A stretch of DNA of 64,000 bases from Diprion similis (Eukaryota; Arthropoda; Insecta; Hymenoptera; Diprionidae), in NCBI RefSeq assembly GCF_021155765.1, contig NC_060114.1, positions 9,639,001-9,703,000 on the forward strand, written 5' to 3'. Below, piece by piece: positions 11,565 to 24,423 of this stretch. Both the position numbers and the translations under genes were made by a program. Under the pieces are notes generated by a model. It saw only the letters and a list, made by a program, of their open reading frames with translations. It ran no database searches and was not told the DNA's origin. Within the stretch, counting starts at the first letter, position 1, and every line of letters starts with the position of its first letter.

Positions 11565-14050
11565 ATGGACACCCAGACAACGGAGACGCGGTGTGCTGAG
11601 GAGTCCGTCGTCGTCAGGGAAGGAATGGCCGAGATATTGGCGAATGAAAAAAAAGTCTTCTACAACCCGGTTCAAGAGTTCAATAGAGACCTCAGGTAAC
11701 CCCTCGTCGCTATCGCTAAAGGCAGTGCTTTCTTTCCTTCCTGCGCATTACGTAGCATTAGAAGGGTCAAGTCGACTTGTAAAGTACAAGGTTTCTCAGT
11801 TTTTTTCTGTCGCTGACACTGATTCCTGCTGATTTACCTACAATTTGTTTGAGCATCAAGTTGGCCCTCGTGTCACTTCATATATTGTATGACCGATGCA
11901 TCGCTTGAATGAATGTTGAGGGTTTCTTTTGTCCGTGCCCCAGTGACAACTCATTCTTCTTTCAGTGTCGCCGTATTGTCAATTTTCGCCAAAGAAAGAC
12001 ACGAGGCTTGTCAAAAAATTGAACCCAGCAAGAAGGCTGCTCGAAAATCCTCGGTGAGATGGGATTAGCATTTTGATTTGATTCCTCTACTTTTGTGCGT
12101 TTAATTATCTCATCTACAGGAAGGCATCACGATCTTGGAAGCTCTGTCTGCTACAGGGCTACGCAGTATCAGATATGCCAAGGAGGTTCCATTCGTTCAG
12201 CAAATTACTGCCAACGACATTTCCGCCCCTGCTGTAGAGAGCATAAAGAAAAACATACTCCATAACGGTGTGGGGGACCTTGTAACGACCAGTCACGAAG
12301 ATGCTACGTACGGGATTAATTGTTATTTCTCCTATTAAAAAACACTATCTTGACGTTGTATCAATTCTTCCCAGAAAAGTGTAATCGTAAACGCTACAAT
12401 CTTTGAATTCTCTTTCACAGTATGGTCATGTATCGGCACAGGAGCGATCGGTTCGATGCTGTAGATATAGACCCTTACGGTTCACCATCAGTTTTTCTAG
12501 ATGGTGCTGTACAATGCATTTCCGAGGGTGGCTTACTTTTGGTTACAGCAACAGATATGGCGGTTCTCGCTGGGAACTCACCAGAAACATGTCATGTTAA
12601 ATATGGCGCTATTTCCTTGAAGTCAAAAGCCTGCCACGAAATGGTGAGAGTTACTAACGTCTTGTGACGTTGTTGAATTGCTGCGGAATACACGAATGTG
12701 GCCCTGACCTGGTAAAGAAAGTAAATTTTTCAGGCCCTAAGGATACTTTTGCAGCATATTTCATCTCACGCAGGACGTTACGGCCGATACATACAGCCAT
12801 TGATATCGATTAGTGTGGATTTCTATATCAGGGTATTTGTGAGGGTCTACACAGGGCAAATTGTTTGCAAGAGTGTAGCGAGTAAATTAGGAATGATTTA
12901 TCAATGTGTCGGGTGCGAGAGTATGACTACACAACCGCTCAGCATTATAAAACCTGACAACAAGTTCGGTCTACCAGCAGGACCGCCGGTCGACAAACTT
13001 TGCCAGTATTGTGGACACAAACACCATGTAAGCAAGTAAAAATTCGTATAAGAGTGTTGTAGCGATATAACGATAATTTGTTAAAGAATGTGAAGCAGTA
13101 ACGTTACTCTTACAGATCGGCGGGCCGATTTGGCTTGGGCCTTTACATGATCGCCAGTTTGTTTCGCAACTACTGTCCAAAGTGGATACCGTAGGATTTG
13201 GGACTAGAAAAAGGCTTCATGGTGTCTTAAATGTGATTTACGAAGAATTGGACGTACCGCTCTACTACTTACTCGATCGTTTAGTAAGAGGACACATAGC
13301 ATTTGAGTATATTGTTGTGCAGAATCCCAAGAGTTTTAATCGATCGTTTATTATCTCTTTTTCAGATGTCTATAGTAAAGTGCGAGGTACCCCCCATGGT
13401 GACATTTAGTTCTGCGCTGATAAACGCTGGCTATAAAGTGTCAATTTCACATGCACATAAAACATCCGTTAAAACCGATGCCCCAAACGATGTGATATGG
13501 GACATAGTTCGAGCATGGGAAAAGGTGCATAGTTAATGAGTTGTTAGCTGGATGTATTATTATATTTCAGCATATTTTATTTGTGTTCTAGTTGCATCCA
13601 GCCAAAAAGGAAAGGTTCGAATCAGATAGCGCTGCGCTGGCTATTCTTAACACCTCGTCTTCGCACGAAATATCTTTTCAACCGCATCCCCTTGCCAACC
13701 CAGCATCGAGGCAAAAGAAATTAGCTAGGTTTCAAAAGAACCCAACCGCATACTGGGGCCCTGGTACAAAGTCGACAATGATGTATGTAATTTTCAATTA
13801 CTCGACACTGTCTCGACCCAAAATTGATCCAGGCATTGACAAGATATATGTATGCGCTTTCAGGGTGCAGACAAAAGATTCGATATTGAAAAAGAAGAAG
13901 AACCAAAATAAACATTTCAAGAAACGACACTCCGCTTTCTCTGACGAATCTGGCATCGCGGAATCTTTTGATTCACCAGAAAAACTCGGTGCAATTTCAG
14001 AAGACGATCAAATAAAACCGACACCTCAGAAACAGTTGAAAAGAGACTGA
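11565..14050 (+). CDS. TRMT1: TRMT1, tRNA (guanine26-N2)-dimethyltransferase, 542 aa
   Basis: Nine exons: 11565-11695, 11966-12053, 12120-12307, 12421-12643, 12734-13027, 13116-13283, 13366-13524, 13592-13782 and 13864-14050. Trm1 landmarks follow in order: VREGMAEI and [11 protein letters not shown] near the N-terminus; [18 protein letters not shown] (AdoMet loop); [19 protein letters not shown] (catalytic DPYG); the [10 protein letters not shown] block; a zinc pair CVGC...CQYC; and WLGPLHD. The C-terminus is lysine-rich. The enzyme uses AdoMet to make m2G/m2,2G at position 26 of nuclear and mitochondrial tRNAs. The ATG at 11565 is used because an upstream open stretch begins only with GTG. 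The last intron (81 bp) has no in-frame stop, so its retention would insert 27 residues. Confidence 0.95.
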
Positions 14051-14495
14051 TCAGTTTTACGAATCTGTACATACGTGGCAATATAACTCTGAAAGGACAT
14101 TAAAGTTTATAACGAAGAACAAATGATTTCAATTTATTGACAACACTGCCTCTTTTCTAGTTGAAAACTAGTCGTTAAATAATCTTCGATCAATGTCATC
14201 TGGTTTGAACCACGACTGCGAATATAGCCTGTGTTCTGCGAACTAATAGCAAAGTCAAAGTGTCCAAGTTGGCTCATTTGTACTTTCAGATTACTTTTCA
14301 GATACAACATCACAGCTGGAAACACCTGCCTAGCAACTGTCGCCTTGGCAACGAAATGGCACAACTGAGAAAATATTGATTCACATTAATTACATATACA
14401 GTTGTTTCTCAATCTTCCTAGGCTGGTGTGACGTTGTGTTCATTGTGAACTTGTTAGTCATATAATACTAGGCTTATTCCCATTTTTATTCAAGA
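14051..14495. other. TRMT1 3' flank and IFT81 promoter, with an unassigned minus-strand open frame
   Basis: The stretch between TRMT1 and IFT81 has an ATTAAA polyadenylation-like signal near 14099. On the minus strand 14134-14364 is open for about 75 codons and is preceded by a good splice acceptor (TATTTTCTCAG). No upstream exon could be joined in frame: the only nearby ATG exon ends in the wrong phase for this acceptor. I do not recognise the product. Confidence 0.3.
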
Positions 14496-17400
14496 ATGAG
14501 CGATGATATAAAATTCATCATAACAGAGCTCAACAAAGTTTTGGATCGAAACTACAATTTGATCACCTTTGACGCATTGCGCTCTGAGGATCTATTACAA
14601 GTGAGTTTATGTTATTAATAAGCAGGCACAATTTGAATAATAAAAGTAAACAATGTCTGACCCTAACAATTTTCATAGGTTCTCAGTGATGTTTTGGCTG
14701 AAATACAACAAGACGGTCCCCCGCACGATGTTAGAATCGAAACCCCGGAGCAAAACTCTGTACGCATCTTTTCCGCCTTGAGAGTCTTAAAGTATCAACC
14801 TCAAGGTGACCCAGCGTTATTCAGGTATATGCGATATTGATGGTGATTGAGGATGAATGTAGAGAGGGGCTTTTCTCTATCAATGTTTGTTGCTACTTTG
14901 CTAACGCCCTGTCCCCTTTTTTTTGCCTCCCAAGGGCTGTCTACCCCTTCAGGCTAATTGTAAATGAAATGATTCATTACTGTCTTAGACGCCGCTAGCC
15001 TGTGAGAATACATAACAAACAGTTGCATATTTGCGAATATCCTCAGGCACGGACTGGTGAAGGGAGAGTCCTCAACAATACATGCAGTCCTAAAATGGCT
15101 TCTGTCCAATATGGATATCTCACGACAAAGAGCATATCTGGCCCGCTTTTTGGTGAAGGTAATGTTACATAAAAATATTCGATCATATAAGAATAATAGT
15201 TTTCCGCAATATGGCTTTACACAGTATATATAATTTACATTTGGATAACCAGTATACATACAATGCAGAATTTCATATAGTTACACCATTTAATGGTATA
15301 TCGAGAAAGAGTTGACTCCTCTTATGCAATCGGAAAATTATACTAGCTTACTTACTACTTACTAAACCTGTGACTATCAAATGGAATCAAAAAAATTATC
15401 ACACATTTTCCTTTTTTTTTTTTTTAAAACACATCTCAAAGGTCTGCTACGAAATCAAAGTTTTTTAATCCATATGCGAAAGTGGTAAAAATATCACTAG
15501 ATTTCTTAGACAAGTTGAAATTCATTCAAGTAAATATTAGGCTGCTAGACGAATGGTAATGAAATGTTATATTTGGCCGATTCCGAAATTACGCAGGTAG
15601 AAGTGCCCACAGAGTATTCGGGTGATCCTGAATTGACGGGACTGTATGATCAGTACGCGAGATTGGTCGATGAATTCAAAGCGATTCACAAAGAACGAGA
15701 AGTTGGAAAAAAGGTAGAATATTTTAACAACATTCAACGAGACGTTATCGTTTTGTCCCTATTAGAGTGATGAATAACATCCTTTTCTTCAGGGTGGGGA
15801 GGCTGCAGCAGAACTGAAGAATGATCTGGAAGCTATGCAAAAGGAGCGAGAAGTGATTCTGGGAAGAGTGGAAAAAATGAAACTAAGGGCTGAGAGTGCA
15901 CCCCAATTGCTTGAAGCTGCTCGGAAACTTCGTGTTGAAAGAGACAGAGAGCGTGAGCTGGCGTTGCAAAAACTCCAACAACAAGAATCTACAGCTATGT
16001 TGCAGGTGAAATGACGCAAACATTGCTTCTTACAATGCCTATAATTTGGTTTATTCTTGAACCATCCCCCACCCAGGTATCACTGCAACGGACAGAGCGC
16101 GAGCTGCACAACCTAAAGGAATCTGGAGCAAGTCTTACTCCCCAAAAATTGATTCAACGTTTGTCGGAAGAAGTTACCGTGCAAACAGCCATATCCAGAG
16201 ATCGACTGCCTGTAGAGTTAGCAGTAAAAAAGTCTCACGTCGATGCGTTAAGGTTCGTCTCTCGCTCGGTGCACTTGGGACCGGATGATATTATTGCGTT
16301 GCGGAATAAACTGGATGTAGCTGCTCGAGAAGTACAAACTCTAGCTGAAAACAAGGTGATTAAAACATATTGATCAGAGTCAGCATTATACATGTTGAAT
16401 TTAATGAAGGTTTTCATTACCTGTGTGCACAAGATACAGCAACAAGTGAATTGGTGATTTGTTAAATCAAAGTTCGCTTACTTGGTATTTGATTTTATAC
16501 CACATTTTTATGGTTGTTTGAAATATAATACTGCACTTGGTGCATTACGACTACTGCAGGCTACTGGAGGTACAGACAAAGTGGCACCATTCAGGCAGCA
16601 GGCAGCAGCGGTTGCTGGAATGAAACGAACTGTACTGGACAAACTGAAGAGATCTGAAGAGACTCTTGAGGAAATGAATGCTCGGTTAGCAGAGCGACGA
16701 GAGGAGGCCAGACAGCTCGCTGAAGAGCCAGCGCCAAGAGGCGACGAACTGAAGCGGTACGTCACGCACCTCAGGGCCAGGAGCACGTTATACAAGCAAC
16801 ACAGAGCGGAACTTGCTGGCCTTCGAGCAGAGGGAGGAGTCCTGAATCGCACCCTGCGTATATTGGAGGCGCAAGTAAGTAATCGTTCCTTTTTCATTTA
16901 AGCTCATTTTCATCCAGGTTGGTGATACTGGCTTCTGTGACATCACTCTTTACAACTTAGCTCAGCCGTGTCAGGGTCAGTATCAGCCCTGTGCAAATGG
17001 GACTTGCAAAAACTCTACCGGATGGATTTACGGCAGAAAACGTAGTCTCAGCCAATGTAGAACTGGCACGGAATATCTCTGCATTCAGAGCTCAGCTAGT
17101 ATCGCTGCTAAACGGTAATTATTATTAAATTGTTACATTTCTACAGGGTGACGACAATTTTGCTCAATGAAAGTTCCTTTAAACTTTTCCTGAGAAAAAA
17201 TTCAGAATTTTCTATAATGTTGAACAGCTTTTATAAGCAAAAGCACCAGAAATTGTCCACTCTCAATACATCAATTTGGATTAAAAACACACAAATAATT
17301 AGAAATTGAACAATACTAGTATATCATAATTCTATAATTTTCTGAAAGATGGAATTTCCTAACTATTCTCGGTTTTCCCGGTCTTTCGCCACCCTATTCT

Positions 17401-18252
17401 TTTGTAAGATTCACTGTGAGGCATCTATGCATATACAGGAAGTAAGCTGAAAACTTGCAACATTGGTAATTTTTTATTACAGAACTGAGACCGCTAAGAC
17501 AGAAGGCACAGGAAGTAGACGAGCAACACGAACGAGCAAAAATTAGCCATAGCTCTGTAGAAACGAGCTTGGAGAGTTCTACAGTCGCATTATCATCTGA
17601 ATTGAATTCTCTCCGAGATAACAATGATAAGGCAGGTTTGATAATGCATACACTACACGTGCATCAGAGAATAAGATACTCTCTACATCCCTAGCATGGG
17701 TATCCATACTACTTTGGTATTCCAAAGTAAATTCATCCCTTTATGTGCAGGAGATGGAAGAAGTCAAGCAGTTGCGTATCAACATATCGAAACTAAAAAT
17801 TGCAAAAGACAAAATTCAGCAGGAAATGCGGGTGTGTAATATGTTGATTTGCTTTGGTCCATTCGCACTTCCGTATCAAACAAATATAATCATACGTCAA
17901 TCGCTTCTGAATCGATGCATCATTTACAGCGTTACGCGAGTCCTAGCAGCGGATCAACACTAAGGGATGAGCTGAATGAAGCAATTCAAGCAGAGGAAAA
18001 GAAGCTAAATTTCTTCAAGAATGAAGAAAAATCGCTCAAGGATCAATTGGCTAATAGCGAGACGCAGATACGTTTGTGGGGCAACCTGATATTGTAAGTA
18101 TATACTTGAAATATCGTGCAGGATGACGTGCTTATGACAACTGCGATTCTTTTAGGATTTACGAGTGCAAATGGCAGTCCGCCGAGGACAGCAAACGCCG
18201 AGATGGGGTTGTCGTACGTGGACAAGGAGCAGAGACCTTGATTTTACAGTAA
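14496..18252 (+). CDS. IFT81: IFT81, intraflagellar transport complex B protein, 643 aa
   Basis: Twelve exons: 14496-14600, 14679-14824, 15047-15158, 15597-15713, 15793-16005, 16077-16355, 16560-16874, 16961-17114, 17483-17631, 17751-17831, 17930-18093 and 18156-18252. The N-terminal calponin-homology-like domain (residues 1-122, FIITELNKVLDRNYNL to YLARFLVKVEVP) binds tubulin together with IFT74. The rest is heptad-rich coiled coil. Human IFT81 is 676 aa, so this is full length. It carries cargo in cilia, which in insects are mainly in sensory neurons and sperm. Intron 9 appears to use a GC donor (AAG|GCAGGT). A GT donor four bases on would need a weak internal acceptor to keep frame. Confidence 0.93.
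17144..17395. mobile_element. Candidate small inverted-repeat element (MITE) in IFT81 intron 8
   Basis: The intron segment starts CAGGGTGACGAC and ends with GTCTTTCGCCACCCT, giving imperfect terminal inverted repeats (AGGGTGRCGA). Weaker inverted similarity continues inside (TTCAGAATTTTC against TTCAGAAAATTATAG read from the other end). It has no coding capacity. Target-site duplications are unclear, so the boundaries are provisional. Confidence 0.35.
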
Positions 18253-18318
18253 TGCAACCATTTGGTAATGCTATAGTTTTATTACAAAAGAAAAAATAAT
18301 TTTAAGTACATCCAAACG

Positions 18319-19209
18319 TTAGAAATGATTTTTTAACAACAACCAAGTCAACAGTCCCAACCCGCCGAGTGTACCAAAGTAAAAAGTGGTACTCCTTGAG
18401 GTGCCTCTGTCCTGCAAAGAAAATATTCTTCAGTTAGTTATACACTTAAGGACGGTAAGACTTATACGTTGCTGGTAGAGTTGAATAAGTAGCGCAGTTC
18501 CACACCTCTAGAAACGATTTGAGTTCTTGCAGAGCTGATCGAGTTTCTCGGATCTCAGAAATAGTCGCTGTAATTGCCAACTCCAAAGCTTGGCTACTGC
18601 GCAGATTACCATTTATTTCGATGAAAGAATCCATTTTTTCCTTGTTAACACGCAATCTGATATATGTAACAAATGCGTTGATGAGTGACAAATGTTTACC
18701 ATTATTTTCCAGAGATTCCAGTAGTTGATCTAATCTGGAAAAATTGAAAATTATGTCTGTACCAAAATTGTTCCAACGCCATGTGTTATACATATTCATT
18801 CCTATACATACATATTTCATATGAATACCGACTTTATATACTTGTAAGTCATATACCTACTTTTGCTGCGGTGTTAACACCGTTAGACCAGTACGCCTCG
18901 ATATTGCAGACAACTGTTTGAGCATACGATCGGCAAGTTCATGGTCTGCACCTGTGAAAGAAGTTTAAGCATCACATAAGCTGTGATTCATATAAATGAA
19001 ACACTAGCACCGTATTAAAAAGGGTAGAGATATCCAGTACCAAGTAGTACAAGGTCATCGTGCGTCAAATCAGCCAACATTTCAGTCGATATATTCATCT
19101 CCCTGAATTGTGGTACAAGTTTCTTCGCTCCCATTCCACACAACAGGACCGCAGTCTGGTTAGTAAATCCCAGAACGTCCTCATACCCCTTAAGGCCTGT
19201 TAATTCCAT
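18319..19209 (-). CDS. SAM-domain protein with C-terminal membrane anchor (GASZ-like C-terminal half), 193 aa
   Basis: Four exons on the minus strand: 19041-19209, 18861-18951, 18506-18734 and 18319-18411, with consistent phases. Residues about 20-75 form a sterile alpha motif (LVPQFREMNISTEMLADLTH, then DDLVLLGADHELADRMLKQL). A helical, probably coiled-coil region follows. The protein ends with a hydrophobic segment (FYFGTLGGLGLLTWLLLKNHF), which is a tail anchor. SAM domain plus tail anchor resembles the C-terminal half of GASZ/ASZ1, the mitochondrial piRNA-pathway scaffold, but the ankyrin repeats are missing. No upstream ankyrin exon was found in the 2 kb before the ATG. The product name is therefore left open. 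Confidence 0.62.
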
Positions 19210-21171
19210 TTCTCGGTTGTTTCTTCCTTAAATCCAACGAAAACTGTTGAACGTTCATATTTCGAATTAGCTTGATCAGATTCACAGGTTTCAATTCCAT
19301 ATATCTTGTGCTTGTTCTGATTATTATGCATACGTTGTTGATGTATGTAACTGCAAATACTGACAATAGTTGATTGCTAACCTTATTCTCTAAGGTTTAT
19401 TAACCTCTGGTTCCATACTCATTAGCCTCTGGTAGAAGATGACCGGAAAATGTACTGTTTGTCTATTTCAATGGAATATCAATTGTAGCAATTTATATCC
19501 ACGTATGATACACAAAACCAGAAGAGCCCCGACTTTGGCTTTCTAGGAATTCGGTCTTCGCTGCGCGGCCGTATTTACAAACAACCATTGCCGTGGTATG
19601 TAACATGCAAAAAGGTCTAAATATCACTGATCTGAACACCACGGTGCAACATACTAAGTATTGGCGGCAACTGTCGGCCAATAAAATTCGGACGACTTGA
19701 CGCACGCGCATAAGGTGCGTGCGCACTTTCCTCACGGACACACGGTATATGGACGGTCAGCTTCCGAAGCATAGACTGTTATTTGTTGCCGTAAGTAATG
19801 TCTTGGTAATTTATTGCATGAGACTTGATAATTTAATCTGGGAAAAAATTATTTAAATATGAGTGGGAATCTTCAGTCAACGAATTAAGTCAACTATTAT
19901 GTGCAGGGCGTTGATAAGTTAAGTTTTTAACGGAGTCAGGAAAATTTGTACGCAGATTCCAATATATACTGTGTTACAGTAGAGTGGGAAAAGTGCTACA
20001 TACTACTAGAATCGCATTCTGATATTTTATAATCGTTTATGCACCCTACAAAGAAAAGACAGATTTGCAAACGGTTATAGCTGGCATAGCTGTATGTACT
20101 GATTTACGGTGAATTTCTTTTCTGTCGGCTACGATCGTGAGCTAATTGGTAAACTTCGAATTGCTAGAACAGCAGGATGAAACAAAACAATACGGCATTC
20201 TTGAACCTTATTCACAAATTAATGTAATTGTTTCCACTAATTGTAACTAAACAAATCTTAATCGCTAAAAATACCATGAAACGCTGAAGAGGATAGGAAT
20301 TGTGGAACAAATTATCGATAACAATAACAAGTCTTTAATTATTTCTTGCTCTTATTTCATTGTCAGTATGTAATTCTAGAAAATATAGCTGCATGTTTGA
20401 AAAATGTTTTACAGTCACACTTCATAGAAATCTGGAAACAACCGTCTGAAAATAATTGTAATACATGTCAACTGCTCTGATGAACTTTTTCAAAAGCAAA
20501 TAACAAAATTTACACGATTCGATCCTTCAAAGTGGTGCAAATGTGTCAATCGCGCCTGTTGTCGCATGCATGATTCGCGAAACGAATTCTGGGTGCATTC
20601 CGAAACTAGCTGGCAGCGCTGAAAACTCCCTAGGACAGAGACAGAGCTAGTCACAAACTTGGCAGCGCAAGAGAGATAAGAGATTGCCGATAGCACTGGG
20701 ACCTAATTTCGGAACGCAACCACTATAGCGATGCTGACGACAGCGCGATCTGCCGGCGAGGCCCTGAGTTATTCACGCTGACCGCGGTTTGGACACTTGG
20801 TACCAAACGCCGAATGTGCAGTCTATGCTCAGACTCTCTGCTGTCCGGACCAGACATATTAATAAAGCAATTAATTAAAGGAAGATGACTTAGAGGGAGG
20901 TACACGGGTTGTGTAAATGGACCCAATAAAACAATGTTCTGAAATAAACTTCTCCACATTTATGTACGTAAGTCAGTGGGAGTGAGTCGTGTCTGGTGGA
21001 AAGACGCTTTGAGCGAGTTTAACTGCGATTATCTGCAACTGGTTATGCGCATAGCCGTGTACCCGAAGTGCGAAAAGTTCTTAACCTCAATTTGCGAATG
21101 GGCGAAGAGTTGTATAAAAGTGATATAAAGTGCTGTTACAATCGTACGCGAAAACGCGAACTGCGTTTGCC
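19210..21171. other. Intergenic region between divergent SAM gene and PIG-T
   Basis: About 2 kb separate two divergent start codons. It should contain both promoters and 5' UTRs. Open frames such as 20723-20959 (minus) are short, have no family match I recognise and lack a supported splice chain. No ankyrin-repeat exon was seen. Confidence 0.4.
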
Positions 21172-24100
21172 ATGTACTTCATACAGGCGTTAATATTGAG
21201 TGCTACAGGAGTTGTCGGATTCGTTTCTTGCACTCCCGACGTGGATGATACCTTCAACGAGGAGCTTATGCTGAAACCCCTGCCGAGCGGACACGTTTAC
21301 GCACATTTTCAATTTACTACCCTGTGGCAGACTGACATCGAGACTGAAACCTGTATGTACTACATATGATGCGTACATACGTTCTTCTATATCAGTGTAG
21401 ATGCATGGCCAAACGTCATAACCTGGAAAACGGCGGTATTAAGGTGAGGTTGGAGTGCCGACTAAGTGAGTTAATCGTATTTTACAATTTTCTTCTCTCC
21501 AGAATATCAAAATTTTTTCAAACTTTGGAAAATTATTGTTCGTGCTATTGTGCTTGTATGTTGGCTCAGATAAGTTCGAAAAATTGACAAAAACACAGAA
21601 CATGCAACAGATTCTCACTCACTTCGAGGTTATGGCGTGTTGATATCTGAATCCCATGCTTTTCGAACTTCTATACATCAATAATTGAACTTTTTTTTCC
21701 AGCACACAAATACGATTGCAAGCAGTGTCATTCCCCAACGTTTGAAACATTTTCCTTACTCTGAAGAGACTAGCATCGTAAAATACGATTTTCTTACTTT
21801 GGCGATACTCTAACCTCCCTTTAAGTTTGACATTTTATTGTTTGATCATTTGCTCATTCTCTTTTTGATTGTTCTATTTTTGAATACGATCGACCTATCA
21901 ACTTGCACATGTTTTTCTGTACACAGTCCAACATTCTCGGCTGTTTCCTCGTGGGTTAGGAGAAATAATCGGACGCCACAATGTCAGAGAACTTCACGTC
22001 AGTTTGACTGAAGGATTATGGCGTTATGAAAAATGGGGATATCCTCTTCAGGACACCGGTTCCGGCGCCGAGGTTTATGCCTGGTTCAACGATGACGTAG
22101 GGTACAACAACTTACCATTATCTAACCTGACAACAATCACTTAACAACTTTGACATTCTGAAGAATTCTCATATTCTTTTCGTCGATTGCTTGCCCTTGG
22201 AAAACTATTAAGTAAAATATCCGATGATAATACACTTGATATTCTTACTTTTAGGATCGATGAGAATTGGAAAAGCTTAACTAATGCGCTTGCGGGTTTG
22301 CTGTGCGCCTCGCTTAATTTCGTAGATGTGTCCAACAGCTTGTCACCTGATTTTACCTTTCGACCCAGTGGCGCTGTTCCAGCTCCGCTAAACTCGAGCT
22401 GTCTTAGATATTCCTCGCTGCCAAGAGAAATAGTTTGCACTGAAAATTTAACACCGTTTAAAAAATTACTGCCGTGTGACTCCAAGGTACGAACAAGAAG
22501 AATTATTGTTTTATAATATCTTGTTAACGTCAAAATCATAATATTTTATCACCTTTATCATTCTTCGTATAAGGAAAAAAATTTTAAACGTATTCAGCAC
22601 AGTTTTATCCCTCAGAAAGGATTGGCAACTCTCTTGAATTCGGCATACATCCATAACACTAATTACCACTCGATAGCTGTTGATGTACGACCCGTGTGTA
22701 CCAATGCGGCATGCACCCAAACTACCATCGAGCTCCGGCAAACAATTTCATTGGTCTACGACACCATGACAACTGACTCGCAGGTACGTACGTATGGCAC
22801 CGTGAAGCAGCCACGTTTTTATGAGAAATTCCTTATCTTGCTTGAATCCAATTTCTTTAGATCATTTTTGATCACCCAAAGTAAAGTAGACTGAATCTGC
22901 GTGATATTGGAATCTGAAATAATTTTACACGAACGCTAACATTTCCAACAAAACGACTCTTGGTTCGCAAAATAATATGAACTTTGTCAATACTTTCTGA
23001 CCTGCAGGACTGGTCGGTGCGAAAGCTTTTTGGCATTGGGCTCCGAAGCGCTTGTCCACTAGCTACCCTGAGTCGTGTATATGTGGATATAACCGATAAT
23101 GAAACATCTCAAACTTATCGGCTAGTGCCTGAGCCGTCGGAGACTGTAATCAGTTTACGAGGAGGACAAGAAAATAGAATAGCTGTGTACGATATTAGAT
23201 CTTTTTCCAATGCTGGGATGTTTAATGTCGCTGCTGTCCACAGCAAAGCCAAAATTTATGGAGTCGAAATTCCACCAGTGCTTTTTGCAAACAGATATGT
23301 AGTAGGTGTGTCTTTGTTTATAATGTAATGGCCTTGATTATTATTAAACTGTAGTACCTATTATGGAATGGATCGCCATTGTCTTGATGTAGCAGGATCT
23401 GAATAACTCTTGACAAAACGCTATTCTCAGGCTATGGTCAAGAAAGAGGTGGCCTGGTGACAAAACTCCATAATAATTACTGGAAGCCATTGGATGTCGT
23501 ACTCCTGGAGAACATTCCATGGTACATACCGGTCTACACTCATACGATAAAGATCACCTGCAAAGGGGAATTACTCAAGCCTCGTATGTATAGATTTCTG
23601 TGAGCATCATTGGTTTCAGTCATCATTCTGTAACTAATCTTTTCTAATCCGTTATTCGTGGATTTTGCTCGTCGTTTCAGTAATCAAGCGATATGTGCCT
23701 GGCAGAGAAAGGGAACGTCCTTATTACCTCGAGATGGTTCTGCGTCTCCCCGCGCGTTCCGTAACCGAGTTTTCTATAGAATTGGACTATCTCTTTCTCA
23801 AGTGGCAGGAATACCCTCCAGACGCTAATCATGGGTTCTACATGGGTCCTGCGATAATAACCTCTCTTTTGCCAACTGCGAGAAATTACACTGCTCTGCC
23901 TCAAGACGGAAGTACTATTTCATCCAGGTAAGGGAACAATGGTCGATCAATTGTTGAACACTATTCCATCAAGCTTTGACGACCAAGAGGCAAGAAAAGA
24001 ATTACTGTTCCGGGCAGCCACTGAGCTATTGAACCTGGCAAATCACGTAATTTTTTCCTTAAAACTTCTTGGCCACCATGGGGCGTTATTCTAAAACATC

Positions 24101-24423
24101 CAAAGTTGTTTACTAATTGGTAAACACGGTGAATACAATGCAATGTAAAGCCATTATTATTATGTGGTTGCAGTTTCAATGCTTCTCGAGACGGTTACTT
24201 GGTCCAATTGCGAACTGAGATTCTACTTGTTAGTCTGCCAACGCCCGACTTTAGTATGCCTTACAACGTTATTTGTCTGGCTTGTACGGCAGTGGCACTG
24301 GCTTTCGGTCCTCTCCACAACATAACAACAAAGAGGCTCGTTCTTAAGCCGTCGAAGAAGAATAAACTAGTTTCTTACATTAGAGAGAAGTTCTCTAAGC
24401 CAAAGGTAGATAAGATAGAGTAG
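21172..24423 (+). CDS. PIGT: PIG-T, GPI transamidase subunit, 567 aa
   Basis: Eight exons: 21172-21352, 21927-22101, 22255-22486, 22616-22783, 23008-23305, 23431-23583, 23681-23927 and 24174-24423. An N-terminal signal peptide ([20 protein letters not shown]) precedes the lumenal domain. Diagnostic blocks include [48 protein letters not shown]-like (here [11 protein letters not shown]), and [17 protein letters not shown] before the single C-terminal transmembrane helix. Human PIG-T is 578 aa. PIG-T holds the GPI transamidase complex together in the endoplasmic reticulum and is disulfide-linked to the catalytic subunit PIG-K. The complex attaches GPI anchors to proteins with a cleavable hydrophobic C-terminus. 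Confidence 0.95.

Noticed and set aside
20723-20959. Minus-strand open frame as an upstream exon of the SAM gene
   Set aside because: No ankyrin-like sequence and no compatible splice donor leading to 19209.
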